Below are positions 1 to 8,251 of a stretch of DNA of 64,000 nt, in pieces. The DNA is from Pseudomonadota bacterium. Lineage in GTDB: Bacteria > Myxococcota_A > Polyangia > Polyangiales > Polyangiaceae. Both the position numbers and the translations under genes were made by a program. The notes beneath the pieces are model-generated. The model was not told where the DNA came from, searched no databases, and worked only from the letters and a program-made list of their open reading frames with translations. The stretch is taken from positions 30,525 through 94,524 of the forward strand of contig JAEYWK010000100.1 in the NCBI GenBank assembly GCA_023431345.1, given 5' to 3'. The first letter of the stretch is position 1. Every line of letters begins with the position of its first letter.

Positions 1-2
1 TC

Positions 3-866
3 GTCGGCGACGCCGACCAGCTGCCGTCGGTGGGGCCGGGCGCGCTGCTGCGAGACATCATCGAGTCGAGGGCGGTGCATGTCGTGCGGCTGAACGAGAT
101 CTTTCGGCAAGCGGGCGAGAGCCGCATCGTGCAAAACGCGCATCGCATCTTGCACGGCGACATGCCCGAGAGCGCTGACCCGGAGTCGCCGCGCGCCGAC
201 TTCTTCGTCGTGTCGCGCCGCGAAGCGGAGGAGGCGGCGAGCGCGGTCAAGGAGCTCGTAACGGTGCGCATTCCCAGGCGCTTTGGCTTTGATCCGCGCA
301 AAGACGTGCAGGTGCTCACCCCCATGCACCGCGGCCCGGCCGGCACCACGGCGCTCAATCAGCTGCTGCAGGCGGCGCTCAACCCCACGGGCCCTGCGCT
401 CTCGCACCACGGCCAAGCGTTTCGGCTGGGCGACAAGGTCTTGCAGCTGAAGAACGACTACGATCGCGAGGTTTACAACGGCGATCTCGGGGTCATCTCG
501 CGCGTCGATGAGCAAGAGCGACGGCTCAGCGTGCGCTTCGATGCGCGTGACGTCGACTATCAAGACGCCGATCTCGAGAACCTGACGCTGGCCTACGCGA
601 CCAGCATCCACAAAAGTCAAGGTAGTGAGTATCCGGCGGTCGTGATCCCGCTGCTCAGCGCGCACTTCGTCATGCTCTCGCGCAACCTGGTGTACACCGC
701 GGTCACCCGCGGCAAGAAGCTCTGCGTGCTGGTGTCGGATCCACGCGCGCTCAAGCTCGCGCTGGGTGAGGTGCGCAAAGAAGAGCGCGTGACGCGGCTC
801 GCGGAGCGGCTCCGCTTCGCGCTCTCGGCTACACCAGCACCGCTTCGACCAGAGTCAGCAGGCTAG
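3..866 (+). CDS. recD2: RecD2-type ATP-dependent DNA helicase, C-terminal part (5' end outside window)
   Basis: Superfamily 1 DNA helicase of the RecD/TraA type, expected to unwind DNA in a 5'-3' direction during repair. The reading frame is open from the left edge, so only about 287 C-terminal residues are present. The first visible residues, VGDADQLPSVGPG, are the typical stretch following Walker B in RecD2. Further helicase motifs follow: NEIFRQAGESRIVQNAHRI, QVLTPMHRGPAGTTALNQLL, GDKVLQLKNDYDREVYNGD, the motif V region ATSIHKSQGSEYPAVVIPL, and motif VI YTAVTRGKK. The RecBCD-associated RecD is less likely because no recB or recC is seen, but the upstream context is missing. The last 38 bases overlap the convergent gene that ends at 829. 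Confidence 0.9.
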   Translation, partial: VGDADQLPSVGPGALLRDIIESRAVHVVRLNEIFRQAGESRIVQNAHRILHGDMPESADPESPRADFFVVSRREAEEAASAVKELVTVRIPRRFGFDPRKDVQVLTPMHRGPAGTTALNQLLQAALNPTGPALSHHGQAFRLGDKVLQLKNDYDREVYNGDLGVISRVDEQERRLSVRFDARDVDYQDADLENLTLAYATSIHKSQGSEYPAVVIPLLSAHFVMLSRNLVYTAVTRGKKLCVLVSDPRALKLALGEVRKEERVTRLAERLRFALSATPAPLRPESAG

Positions 867-1998
867 CGCCCGGGACGCTAGGGTGCGCCCTTCGCCACTC
901 CCAGCTCAGCTCGGACTTGAGCGTCGCGCTCTCGGGCAGCCGCTCCGCCAGCCGCTCGACGCCGAGCAGATCCCTCGGCTCGGAGGCGGCTTGCTCGGCG
1001 CCGCCCGCGCCGCGCAGCTCGACCTCGCTCACGGCGCTGACGAGCACGGCTGACTGGGCTCTGCGCAGGAGCGCCTGAACGTGGTGCTGCTCGAGCAAGC
1101 GTGCGAACAGCTCCAGCGGCGCGGAGAGGCTGTCCGCGCCGTCGAAGCCGCGGGCAGCGAGCGCGCTCGATAGCCGAGCTTCGAAGCCCGCGCCCAAGCT
1201 CGCCAGCTGCATCGCCGAGATCGCCAGCTCGGGGCGTTCGACCACGGCCGAGATGCCGGCGCTACCGGAGCCCACGTCGTAGCTAGCGAGCAGGGCCGTC
1301 AGCTCGACGACGGCTCGCGCCGCGTCCGGAGCCGCCTGGACGACCTCGTCGACGGCGCGGCTGAACGCGGCGCGGCAACCCGTCACGTCGTAGCGTTCGA
1401 GCTGGAAGCGGCCGCGCTGCTCTTCGGGTACGGCCCGGCGCACGAGCGCCTCGAGCGCGCCCAAGTCGAGATCCGCGAGCACCACGCGCTCGAAGCGCTG
1501 CGCGAGCTCGACGAGAGGCAGATCTGCCGAAGATAGCGCGCCGCTCACGAGCACGGCGCCTGGTGCCGCCGCGCGCGCGGCGTCCAGCACGAACCGGCGC
1601 AGCTTGCTCGCGTGCTCGCCGCCGGAGCTCGTGGCCGGCTCCAGCGCGAAGGCGCCGGAAGGGAGCGCGGCCGGCCCGAGCTCGGGCTCGAACTCCCAGC
1701 GTTGCGGTGCGGCCTGTCGCTGCTCCGCGTGCGCAGCTTCGATGGCCAGCAGCGCGTCGCCGAAGCTGTAGTCCCCGAACTCGGGCGGCAATTGCCCGCT
1801 CTGGAGCAGGTTCGTGAAGGCCGCGAGCGGCTCGAGCAGCGCCGCGTCGAACAGCCGCTCGCCGCGCAGCACGGCCTCGATCGCCGCGAGCGCCACGACG
1901 CTCTCGCGCCCTGCCTGGTTCCCGCCGCGCCGCCGCAGCGTCTCTTCCGAGAACTTGTGGAACATGCGCACGCTCTTTTGGAATTCGGCTCGGCTCAT
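829..1998 (-). CDS. Methyltransferase-like protein of unknown function, last gene of ABC operon
   Basis: A 389-residue protein that I do not recognise as a named family. The start at 1998 is chosen because GAGAGAGC precedes ATG at good spacing and because a longer start at 2076 would run into the upstream gene. The middle resembles a class I SAM-dependent methyltransferase fold: a hydrophobic strand (AVLVSGALSSADLPLVEL), then an acidic strand end (VVLADLDLGALE) and a later YDVTG. The glycine-rich motif I is poor, so a degenerate methyltransferase fold is possible. It follows the HlyD-type adaptor gene by 13 bp and closes the five-gene operon, suggesting a role linked to the transporter. It overlaps the 3' end of the convergent helicase gene. 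The fold assignment is inference. Confidence 0.6.
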   Translation of the reverse strand: MSRAEFQKSVRMFHKFSEETLRRRGGNQAGRESVVALAAIEAVLRGERLFDAALLEPLAAFTNLLQSGQLPPEFGDYSFGDALLAIEAAHAEQRQAAPQRWEFEPELGPAALPSGAFALEPATSSGGEHASKLRRFVLDAARAAAPGAVLVSGALSSADLPLVELAQRFERVVLADLDLGALEALVRRAVPEEQRGRFQLERYDVTGCRAAFSRAVDEVVQAAPDAARAVVELTALLASYDVGSGSAGISAVVERPELAISAMQLASLGAGFEARLSSALAARGFDGADSLSAPLELFARLLEQHHVQALLRRAQSAVLVSAVSEVELRGAGGAEQAASEPRDLLGVERLAERLPESATLKSELSWEWRRAHPSVPGASLLTLVEAVLV

Positions 1999-2011
1999 GG
2001 CTGCTCTCTCG

Positions 2012-3118
2012 TCACGGCTTCTTGTCGGGGGTAGCTTCACTGCCTGGCTTCTTGATGCGCGATCCGGCGTCCACACCGGAGAGCACCTCGACGTGGATGC
2101 CGTCGGACAAGCCCAGGCTGACCTCGCGACGCTCGAAGGTTTGCGGGGCCGTTTCCACCTCGACGAAGCTCTTGCCTTTGTCGAACACGACCACGCTCTC
2201 CTCGATGGCGAGCGCGTTCCTGCGCGTATCGAGGATGATGTCGGCGTTGGCGCTGTAGTTGGCGCGGAGCAGCACGTTCTGCTTGAGCTGGACGGCCGCC
2301 TTCACCTCGAACTCGATGGTGCCTTCCTTCTCCTTGCCTTTGGGCGCGATGTACTCGAGCTTGCCCTCCAGCTTGTCGTCACCCAGGGCCCCGACCGTGA
2401 TCGACACCGGCATGCCCACGCTCAGCTTACCGACCTCTGACTCGTCGACGCGCCCTTGGAAGATCATGTCGCTCATGTCCGCGATCGCGGCGATGGTCGT
2501 GCCTTCGTTGAAATTGTTGGCTTCGATCACGCTCGAGCCTTCCTTGACGGGCACGTCGAGCACGGTACCGTCGACCGTCGACATCACCTGGTTCGACACC
2601 TTGCCGCTGCGCTTCGAGGCGCCTTCCTTGATCAGCTCGCGGTTGCTCTGCGCCGTCTCGAGCTCCTGGCGCTTCAAGTCGAAGCCGAGCTTGAACTGAT
2701 TGAACTCGGTTTCTTGCATCAGCTTTTGGTCGAAGAGCTGCTGGTAGCGCTGCATCTGCTGCTGGGCATTTTCGTAAGCGATTTGCGCAGCGCGCACCGC
2801 GGACTCGGCGTTGTTGAGCGCCACCACGTTTGGTATGATTTGAATCTTGGCCAGGAGCTGGCGATCTTTGACGGTCTGCCCGGCCTCGACGTAGAGCTTT
2901 TCGAGCACGCCCGACACGCGTGGCTTGATGGTGACCTCGCGGCGCGGCACGATCGCGCCAGGGGCGACCGTCTTTTTGACGATGTCCATCTGCGCCGGCT
3001 TGACGGTTTGATGGACGATCGGCTTCGCCTGCGACTTGTCGTACAAAAATAGCAGCGTGGCGACGAACGCTCCGACGACTCCGAGCGCGAGCAGCAGGGG
3101 GACGATGCGGCGGATCAT
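2012..3118 (-). CDS. HlyD/MacA-family periplasmic adaptor subunit
   Basis: A 368-residue membrane fusion protein that should bridge the inner-membrane FtsX-type permeases to the outer membrane. One N-terminal membrane anchor (residues about 5-25), a lipoyl-like half-domain (VTIKPRVSGVLEKLYVEAG), a Gln-rich alpha-helical hairpin (about 95-170), the second lipoyl half (STVDGTVLDVPVKEGS), then beta-barrel and membrane-proximal domains. The ATG at 3118 overlaps the stop codon of the upstream permease gene (ATGA), indicating translational coupling; the longer open frame to 3505 lies inside that gene and is discarded. No TolC-type outer-membrane partner is encoded nearby. The substrate cannot be told from sequence: MacA-like adaptors handle macrolides, peptides, lipids or siderophores. 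Confidence 0.88.
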   Translation of the reverse strand: MIRRIVPLLLALGVVGAFVATLLFLYDKSQAKPIVHQTVKPAQMDIVKKTVAPGAIVPRREVTIKPRVSGVLEKLYVEAGQTVKDRQLLAKIQIIPNVVALNNAESAVRAAQIAYENAQQQMQRYQQLFDQKLMQETEFNQFKLGFDLKRQELETAQSNRELIKEGASKRSGKVSNQVMSTVDGTVLDVPVKEGSSVIEANNFNEGTTIAAIADMSDMIFQGRVDESEVGKLSVGMPVSITVGALGDDKLEGKLEYIAPKGKEKEGTIEFEVKAAVQLKQNVLLRANYSANADIILDTRRNALAIEESVVVFDKGKSFVEVETAPQTFERREVSLGLSDGIHVEVLSGVDAGSRIKKPGSEATPDKKP

Positions 3119-4368
3119 TCGGCTCTCAAGGCCTCGACGGGGTGGACGCGAGCGGCATGGCGCGCGGGCATGATGGCAGCAATCAGCCCGGCGGCAACGA
3201 GCAGGCACTGCGCCAATAGCGCGGCCTTCAAGTCGACTTCGGGCCTCGAGACGGGAGCTTCGGGCAGCTTGGCCAGAAAGCGCGAGAAGCCTTCCAGCGC
3301 CGCGACGGCGGCGATCAAGCCGAGGTAGCCGGCGAGCGTGGTCAGGACCACCGATTCTTTGACGATCATCATCACGACCGAGCCTGGAGTCGCCCCGAGC
3401 GCCTTGCGTATGCCGATCTCCTTGGTGCGCTCTTTGACCGTGATCAGCAAGATGTTGCTGACGCCCAGCATGCCGGCGCCGAGCGTGAGCGCACCCACGA
3501 GCCACACGAACCAGCGGATACCCCGGAAAAGTCCCTGAATCTTCTCGAACTTGTCGGCCGCGTTGAACGAGCCGAAGGCCTGGTTATCGCTGGGGTGGAT
3601 GCGGTGCTTCTCGGCCAGGGCGTGCTTGACCGATTCTTCCACCCAGACGGCGGGGTAGCTGGGATCGGTGCCGAGCGTGAACCAGCCTACGCGATTACGC
3701 TGGTTGAAGGCGCTCTGAAAGGTGGTGAAGGGAATGAACACGGTGGCGTTCAGCTTCTCGCCCTCGTCGCCGAACTTCAGGCTCCGAATCTCGCCCACGA
3801 TCATGAAGTTCACGCCCTTGACCTGGATGTACTTGCCGAGCGGATCCTCTCCGGGCTCGAACAGCTCCGCGAGCACCAGCTCGCCGACCACCGCCACTTT
3901 GCGCTGCTCGCTCATGTCGCGCTGATTGAAGAAGCGCCCGCGCTTCTGGATCAGAGGCTCGACCGACCAAAACTCGGGCGCATCGCCGACGACGTTGAAG
4001 TTGCCGGTCTTGGCGCCGCGCGTGATGTTCTGCCCATCTCGCCAGCCTCCGAGCTGCAAGCGAGGCGCGACGTGAAGGACGCCTGGCACCCGCGAGAGCA
4101 CGGCGATGTCCTGGTCGTTGAAGCGAATGTAGCGTCCGGGCTGGAGGCCTCGATACGGCATGCTGGTGCGCTGCGACCAGACGTAGACGCTGTTCATGGC
4201 CATCCCTCCCAGGCTCTTGACGACGCCGCGCTCGAGCCCGGCGCCGAGCCCCAGCAGCACCATCAGCATGAACATGCCCCAGAACACGCCGCAGGCCGTC
4301 AGCGCCGCGCGCAGCTTGTTCTTGCGCAGCGTCGACCAGATCTCTTGCCAGGAGTCGAGATCGACCAC
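3115..4368 (-). CDS. FtsX/MacB-type ABC transporter permease 2
   Basis: A 417-residue permease of the mechanotransmission (type VII) ABC class. Its architecture is the usual one: an N-terminal membrane helix (CGVFWGMFMLMVLLGLGAGL), a large periplasmic MacB_PCD-like domain, then three C-terminal membrane helices, with the conserved cytoplasmic loop VKERTKEIGIRKALGATPGS after the second helix. The C-terminus MPARHAARVHPVEALRAE is the standard FtsX ending. The start is GTG at 4368, two bases after the stop of permease 1. It probably forms a heterodimer with that paralogue, powered by the separate ATPase. Confidence 0.9.
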   Translation of the reverse strand: MVDLDSWQEIWSTLRKNKLRAALTACGVFWGMFMLMVLLGLGAGLERGVVKSLGGMAMNSVYVWSQRTSMPYRGLQPGRYIRFNDQDIAVLSRVPGVLHVAPRLQLGGWRDGQNITRGAKTGNFNVVGDAPEFWSVEPLIQKRGRFFNQRDMSEQRKVAVVGELVLAELFEPGEDPLGKYIQVKGVNFMIVGEIRSLKFGDEGEKLNATVFIPFTTFQSAFNQRNRVGWFTLGTDPSYPAVWVEESVKHALAEKHRIHPSDNQAFGSFNAADKFEKIQGLFRGIRWFVWLVGALTLGAGMLGVSNILLITVKERTKEIGIRKALGATPGSVVMMIVKESVVLTTLAGYLGLIAAVAALEGFSRFLAKLPEAPVSRPEVDLKAALLAQCLLVAAGLIAAIMPARHAARVHPVEALRAE

Positions 4369-4370
4369 CG

Positions 4371-5597
4371 CTAGTCGCTCCTGAGCGCTACGATCGGGTT
4401 GACGCGCGCGGCCCGGTAGGCGGGGAAGAATCCGGCCAGCGCCCCCGCGGCGATGATGATCGCGGTCGCGCTGAGGGCGACGCTCAAGCTCACGCTGGGG
4501 CTACGGAAGAACGGCGCGGCCGGGAAGCGGGCCGCGACCAGCTCCACGACGCCCACGCCCGCGACCAGGCCCAAGTAGCCGCTCACCGCCGTCAGCGCCA
4601 CCGCCTCGCCCAGCACCATGCGAATGATCGACCAGGGAGTCGCGCCCAGCGCCTTGCGGATGCCAATCTCCTTGGTCCGCTCCGCCACCGAGATCAGCAT
4701 GATGTTGCCGATGCCGACGATGCCAGCCAGCAGGGTGCCGACGCCCACCACCCAGATGAACAGGTGAATCCAGCGAAAAACGCCGGTGATGCGCGTATAC
4801 TGCTCGAGGTTGTTGCCCACGCGCAGGGCGCGCTTGTCGCTCGCCGCGAAGCCGTGGCTCTGCGCCATCACGGCGCGGGCAGCCTGGGCCATCTTCTGAC
4901 TGCGCTCGACCGTCGCGTCGCCGACCGTGAAGATCAGCTGGTGAATGATCTCGGGTTGATTGTAGACGAGCTGAGCGGTGCTCAGCGGTACGTAGATCTT
5001 GCGTAGCTCGTTCTCACCGCCTACGTCCTCGAACTCGCCCACGACCTTGTAGGCGAGCCCGCGAATGTTGACGTATTCACCGATCGGATCGCGCGCACCG
5101 AACAGAATCTCGCGCACCTTGCTGCCGATCACCGCCACCTTCCGGCGCTCTTTCTGATCGGCGTCGTTCAAGTAGCGCCCGCGTGTCATCTCGGTCTTCT
5201 CGAGGTAGCGGTGGTCGGGGTGAACTCCCATGATGTTGAACGACGAGCGCTTGGCGCCGTACGTCACGCTGAACTCGCCCCACAGGTAGAAGCGACCCGT
5301 GAGGTGCTCGATGTCGGCTATCTCGCGCTCCAGCGCCTCGGCGTCTCGGTTCTTGAACAGAATCGGCCGGCCTGGGCTGCGGCCTGCGTGCGGGATCGAG
5401 GTCTTCCCGCCGCTCAGCCAGATCGAGTTCTGGGCGTCGTCGCGGAACTCCCAATTGGCGCCGTTTTCCAGGCCGCTTCCCGCTCCCAGGAGCACCACGA
5501 GCATGAAGACGCCCCACGCTACCGACAGCCCCGTGAGCGTCGTCCGCAGCTTGTTGCGGGTCAGTACGTCCCACAGCTCGAGGGCGGCCTCGATCAT
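4371..5597 (-). CDS. FtsX/MacB-type ABC transporter permease 1
   Basis: A 408-residue paralogue of the permease at 3115-4368, with the same one-plus-three helix layout. The N-terminal helix is LSVAWGVFMLVVLLGAGSGL, the coupling loop is AERTKEIGIRKALGATPWS, and the C-terminus is FPAYRAARVNPIVALRSD. The ATG overlaps the stop of the ATPase gene by four bases. Two non-identical permeases plus a separate ATPase and an adaptor suggest a MacAB-like exporter or lipoprotein-type transporter with a heterodimeric membrane part. The periplasmic domain carries no recognisable substrate motif. Confidence 0.9.
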   Translation of the reverse strand: MIEAALELWDVLTRNKLRTTLTGLSVAWGVFMLVVLLGAGSGLENGANWEFRDDAQNSIWLSGGKTSIPHAGRSPGRPILFKNRDAEALEREIADIEHLTGRFYLWGEFSVTYGAKRSSFNIMGVHPDHRYLEKTEMTRGRYLNDADQKERRKVAVIGSKVREILFGARDPIGEYVNIRGLAYKVVGEFEDVGGENELRKIYVPLSTAQLVYNQPEIIHQLIFTVGDATVERSQKMAQAARAVMAQSHGFAASDKRALRVGNNLEQYTRITGVFRWIHLFIWVVGVGTLLAGIVGIGNIMLISVAERTKEIGIRKALGATPWSIIRMVLGEAVALTAVSGYLGLVAGVGVVELVAARFPAAPFFRSPSVSLSVALSATAIIIAAGALAGFFPAYRAARVNPIVALRSD

Positions 5598-6265
5598 GCG
5601 CTCGGCGACTCCACCCGCCCGTCCTTCAAGCGGATCGTGCGCGACGTCATGTCGGCGATGTCATGCTCGTGCGTGACCACGACCACCGTCATCCCCTGCG
5701 CGTTGATCTCGCGCAGCAAGTCCATCAGCTGATACGACGTCGCGGTGTCGAGCGCGCCCGTTGGCTCGTCGGCGAGCAGCAGCTTCGGCTTGGTGATGAG
5801 GGCGCGCGCCACCGCCACCCGCTGCCGCTCACCGCCCGAGAGCTGCGACGGTAGGTGATCGGCGCGTGGGCCCAGGCCGACGCGTTCGAGGTACTCGAGC
5901 GCGAGTTTGTTGCGAGCACGCCGGGAGACGCCCTGGTAGTAGAGCGGCAGCGCCACGTTCTCCTGCGCGGTCTTGAAGCCCAGCAGGTTGAACGACTGGA
6001 AGACGAAGCCGATCAGGCGGTTTCGGTAGTGGGCGGCTTCACGCTCGCTCAAATGGCGGATGAGCTTGCCATCGAGGTGGTAGGAGCCCTGATCGTAGTC
6101 GTCGAGGATGCCCAGAATGTTGAGCAGCGTCGACTTGCCGGAGCCCGACGAGCCCATGATCGACACCAGCTCGCCGGCCTCCACGTGCAGGCTCACGTCG
6201 CGCAGCACCTGCACCGCCGCCTCGCCGCGGCCGTAACGCTTTTGAATGCCTTCGATGCGAATCAC
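5594..6265 (-). CDS. ABC transporter ATPase, MacB/LolD type
   Basis: A 223-residue stand-alone nucleotide-binding subunit. Walker A is GSSGSGKST (residues 38-46), the Q-loop region is FVFQSFNLL, the signature is LSGGERQRVAVARAL, Walker B is LLLADEPTGALD, and the H-loop is VVVVTHEHD. The match is to the LolD/MacB branch serving FtsX-like permeases. The start codon is GTG at 6265. A perfect 9-bp GC hairpin lies directly upstream, and the only good ribosome-binding sequence (GGGGGG) is inside its 3' arm, so translation of this first operon gene may be controlled by structure. Confidence 0.92.
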   Translation of the reverse strand: MIRIEGIQKRYGRGEAAVQVLRDVSLHVEAGELVSIMGSSGSGKSTLLNILGILDDYDQGSYHLDGKLIRHLSEREAAHYRNRLIGFVFQSFNLLGFKTAQENVALPLYYQGVSRRARNKLALEYLERVGLGPRADHLPSQLSGGERQRVAVARALITKPKLLLADEPTGALDTATSYQLMDLLREINAQGMTVVVVTHEHDIADMTSRTIRLKDGRVESPSA

Positions 6266-6269
6266 GGAT

Positions 6270-6296
6270 GCCCCCCGGGATCTAGCACCGGGGGGC
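6270..6296 (-). promoter_or_regulatory. GC hairpin covering the ribosome-binding site of the ABC ATPase
   Basis: GCCCCCCGG (6270-6278) and CCGGGGGGC (6288-6296) form a perfect 9-bp stem with a 9-nt loop. In the leftward transcript the GGGGGG of the 3' arm sits 6-11 nt before the GTG start at 6265, the position expected for a Shine-Dalgarno sequence. It could repress translation, act as a weak terminator for the gene ending at 6388, or both. There is no uridine run. The structure is seen in the sequence; the function is inferred. Confidence 0.5.
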
Positions 6297-6387
6297 GGCG
6301 GTTTTCGCCAGATGACCGACTTTTTCCGCTGCCGGTGGCGCGTCGAAATCCGCGATCGACGACGCGCCTGGCCGCGCGCTCTCAGCT

Positions 6388-8013
6388 TCAGTTGATCGCG
6401 AAGCTCTTGGAGACGGTCACCGGGTTACCGGAGAACGCCGGCACCTTGGCGCGGCGGAACATGCCCGCGACGCAGCCTCCCACCGCTGTGCCGGCGAAGG
6501 GGGAGCCCATCACGGTAGCGCTCGTGACGCGTCCGCTCGGCGCGAACGTGACTTGCACCTTGCCTGTGCCCTTGGGGCCGCCTGCCTTCTTGCAGCCGCC
6601 GGCTTGTGATGCGGCCGCACCCAACGCGGAGATCGCGGAGGCCTTGCTGAAGGGAGGCGCCGTGCTCGGGCCGGGCGCAGCTGGCTCCTCTTTCTTCGAG
6701 TCCTTCGCCGAAGATGGCCCCGACGATTTCCCCGTGTCGGGCTTGGGAGTGGCCTTCTCTTCGGCCTTCTTCTCTTCAGCGGGTGGGGTCGAGGCTGCGG
6801 GAGCCGGCTCCTCTTTCTTCTCCTCCGGCTTGGCCTCCTCTTTCTTCGGCTCGTCGTCCTTCTTGTCGTTCTTGCTATCGCGCTTGTCGCCCGCCTCCGC
6901 GGAGGCCGCCAGCTTCGCAGCTTCGTCCGTCGCGTCGTCGCTGCTGCCGCCGAAGATCAGCATGCTCGCGAGCAGAAGGATGAGCGCGCCTGCGCCGATG
7001 CCTCCGAACATCACGAGCTGCTTCGTCTTCTTATCCATCCCGCCCGGACCAGCGCTCGCTGCTGCGGGGCTGAACGCGGGGACGGCGATGGGCTTGGGCT
7101 CGGGGGGGGGCGGCGCGGTCAGCAGCGCCTGATTGTCGCTCAAGTTGAAGAGCGGGCTACCGCCGGAGCCGAGACCAGCCAGACCGCCGCCGCTCGCTCC
7201 CATTCCGAACGGATCATCCGGGTTCGAAGGCTGGGTCGGCCGCGCGGCTCCCGGGGTCGGCGCGGACGGCTTGCTCTTGTCTGCCGGAGCAGGGGCGCCG
7301 CCAACGAAACCCGCCTTCATGGCGTCGAGCGAGAACAGCACCGAGTTTTCGTTGCGCGCTCCCGTGGGCTTGTCGTCGTACGCCGTCGCGCCGGGGGCGA
7401 TCGGTACGGCGCGCGCGCTCGTCGCGAGCTCTACGTCCTCGCTGCCCGCCACGTCGATGTCGCCGAACAGATCGGCGCTCGGCGCGACCTTGGCGCTGGC
7501 GGTGCGCGCGGCGGCACCGCCGCCGGTGCCGGACAGCATCGGTACGCCTCCCACCTTCGCGGGGCCGGCCGCCACCGCGGGCGCGAGCGGAGTTTGACCC
7601 GCGACGGGCGCGGGCGGATCGGTCGGGCCCTGCAGGAGCGGCGCCAGCTCGACGCAGTCCATGATCGGCACCCAGTCGCCCATGCCGTCTTTCCAGACGT
7701 ACGCATCGGTCGTGACGACGCCGTTCCGAAATGCCTCGATGACCTCAGCGGTCGTCATCGTGCGCGAGTCGGTATCGCTCAGGTTGACGTTCCACACGTC
7801 AGCGTCAGCCGACATGGCGGTTTCCGGTGCGAACGGATCGAGCGAGGGCGGTGCCTCGGAGTTGCCGGAGCCGAACGCTTCGGGAGGGGGATTCTGGCCA
7901 TCCACGACGATCGGGGTCTGGCACGCCTTGCAGCGTATCTTGACTTTCCTGCCCTTAACTTTGTCGTCGGCGATCGTGTACTGCGCGCTGCACGCCTGGC
8001 AGGTGACTTTCAT
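6388..8013 (-). CDS. AgmX/GltJ-like zinc-ribbon, GYF and TonB-type C-terminal domain protein
   Basis: A 541-residue protein with a myxobacterial architecture. The N-terminal MJ0042-type zinc ribbon has cysteines at 5, 8, 28 and 31. A GYF_2-like domain follows (about 72-130, around TDAYVWKDGMGDWVPI). Then come a long Pro/Ala/Gly-rich linker, one membrane helix (about 330-352, FGGIGAGALILLLASMLIFG), a Lys/Glu/Pro-rich periplasmic stalk, and an AgmX/PglI-type C-terminal domain (GKVQVTFAPSGRVTSATVMG). GltJ/AgmX has this order and links cytoplasmic MglA/AglZ to the gliding machinery. No other glt/agl genes are nearby, so a motility role is not established. ATG start; transcribed alone or before the ABC operon. 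Confidence 0.8.
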   Translation of the reverse strand: MKVTCQACSAQYTIADDKVKGRKVKIRCKACQTPIVVDGQNPPPEAFGSGNSEAPPSLDPFAPETAMSADADVWNVNLSDTDSRTMTTAEVIEAFRNGVVTTDAYVWKDGMGDWVPIMDCVELAPLLQGPTDPPAPVAGQTPLAPAVAAGPAKVGGVPMLSGTGGGAAARTASAKVAPSADLFGDIDVAGSEDVELATSARAVPIAPGATAYDDKPTGARNENSVLFSLDAMKAGFVGGAPAPADKSKPSAPTPGAARPTQPSNPDDPFGMGASGGGLAGLGSGGSPLFNLSDNQALLTAPPPPEPKPIAVPAFSPAAASAGPGGMDKKTKQLVMFGGIGAGALILLLASMLIFGGSSDDATDEAAKLAASAEAGDKRDSKNDKKDDEPKKEEAKPEEKKEEPAPAASTPPAEEKKAEEKATPKPDTGKSSGPSSAKDSKKEEPAAPGPSTAPPFSKASAISALGAAASQAGGCKKAGGPKGTGKVQVTFAPSGRVTSATVMGSPFAGTAVGGCVAGMFRRAKVPAFSGNPVTVSKSFAIN

Positions 8014-8251
8014 CGCGGGCGGGACTGTAGCAACTCTCTTCAGAATTTGCCTTGAATTGTGGGGTTTTCGCCTCGGCCCTCAACACCTCCGTGCGCAGTG
8101 CGTCATGCCGCAAATCCCGGGAAAATTGCGACGGCGTGCAGGACTCTCTACGGCTACCGATGAAGGCACGCTGAGCTGCTGCGCGGCGCAGGCTTGTAAC
8201 GAAGCGCGAAAGCAATGCTGGCACTGAAACGGTTCGCGCTCTCGGCCCCAG

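Noticed and set aside
7955..8227. Small frames in the gap 8014-8251
   Set aside because: Both strands carry Arg/Cys-rich frames without a family match; the gap is treated as promoter region.
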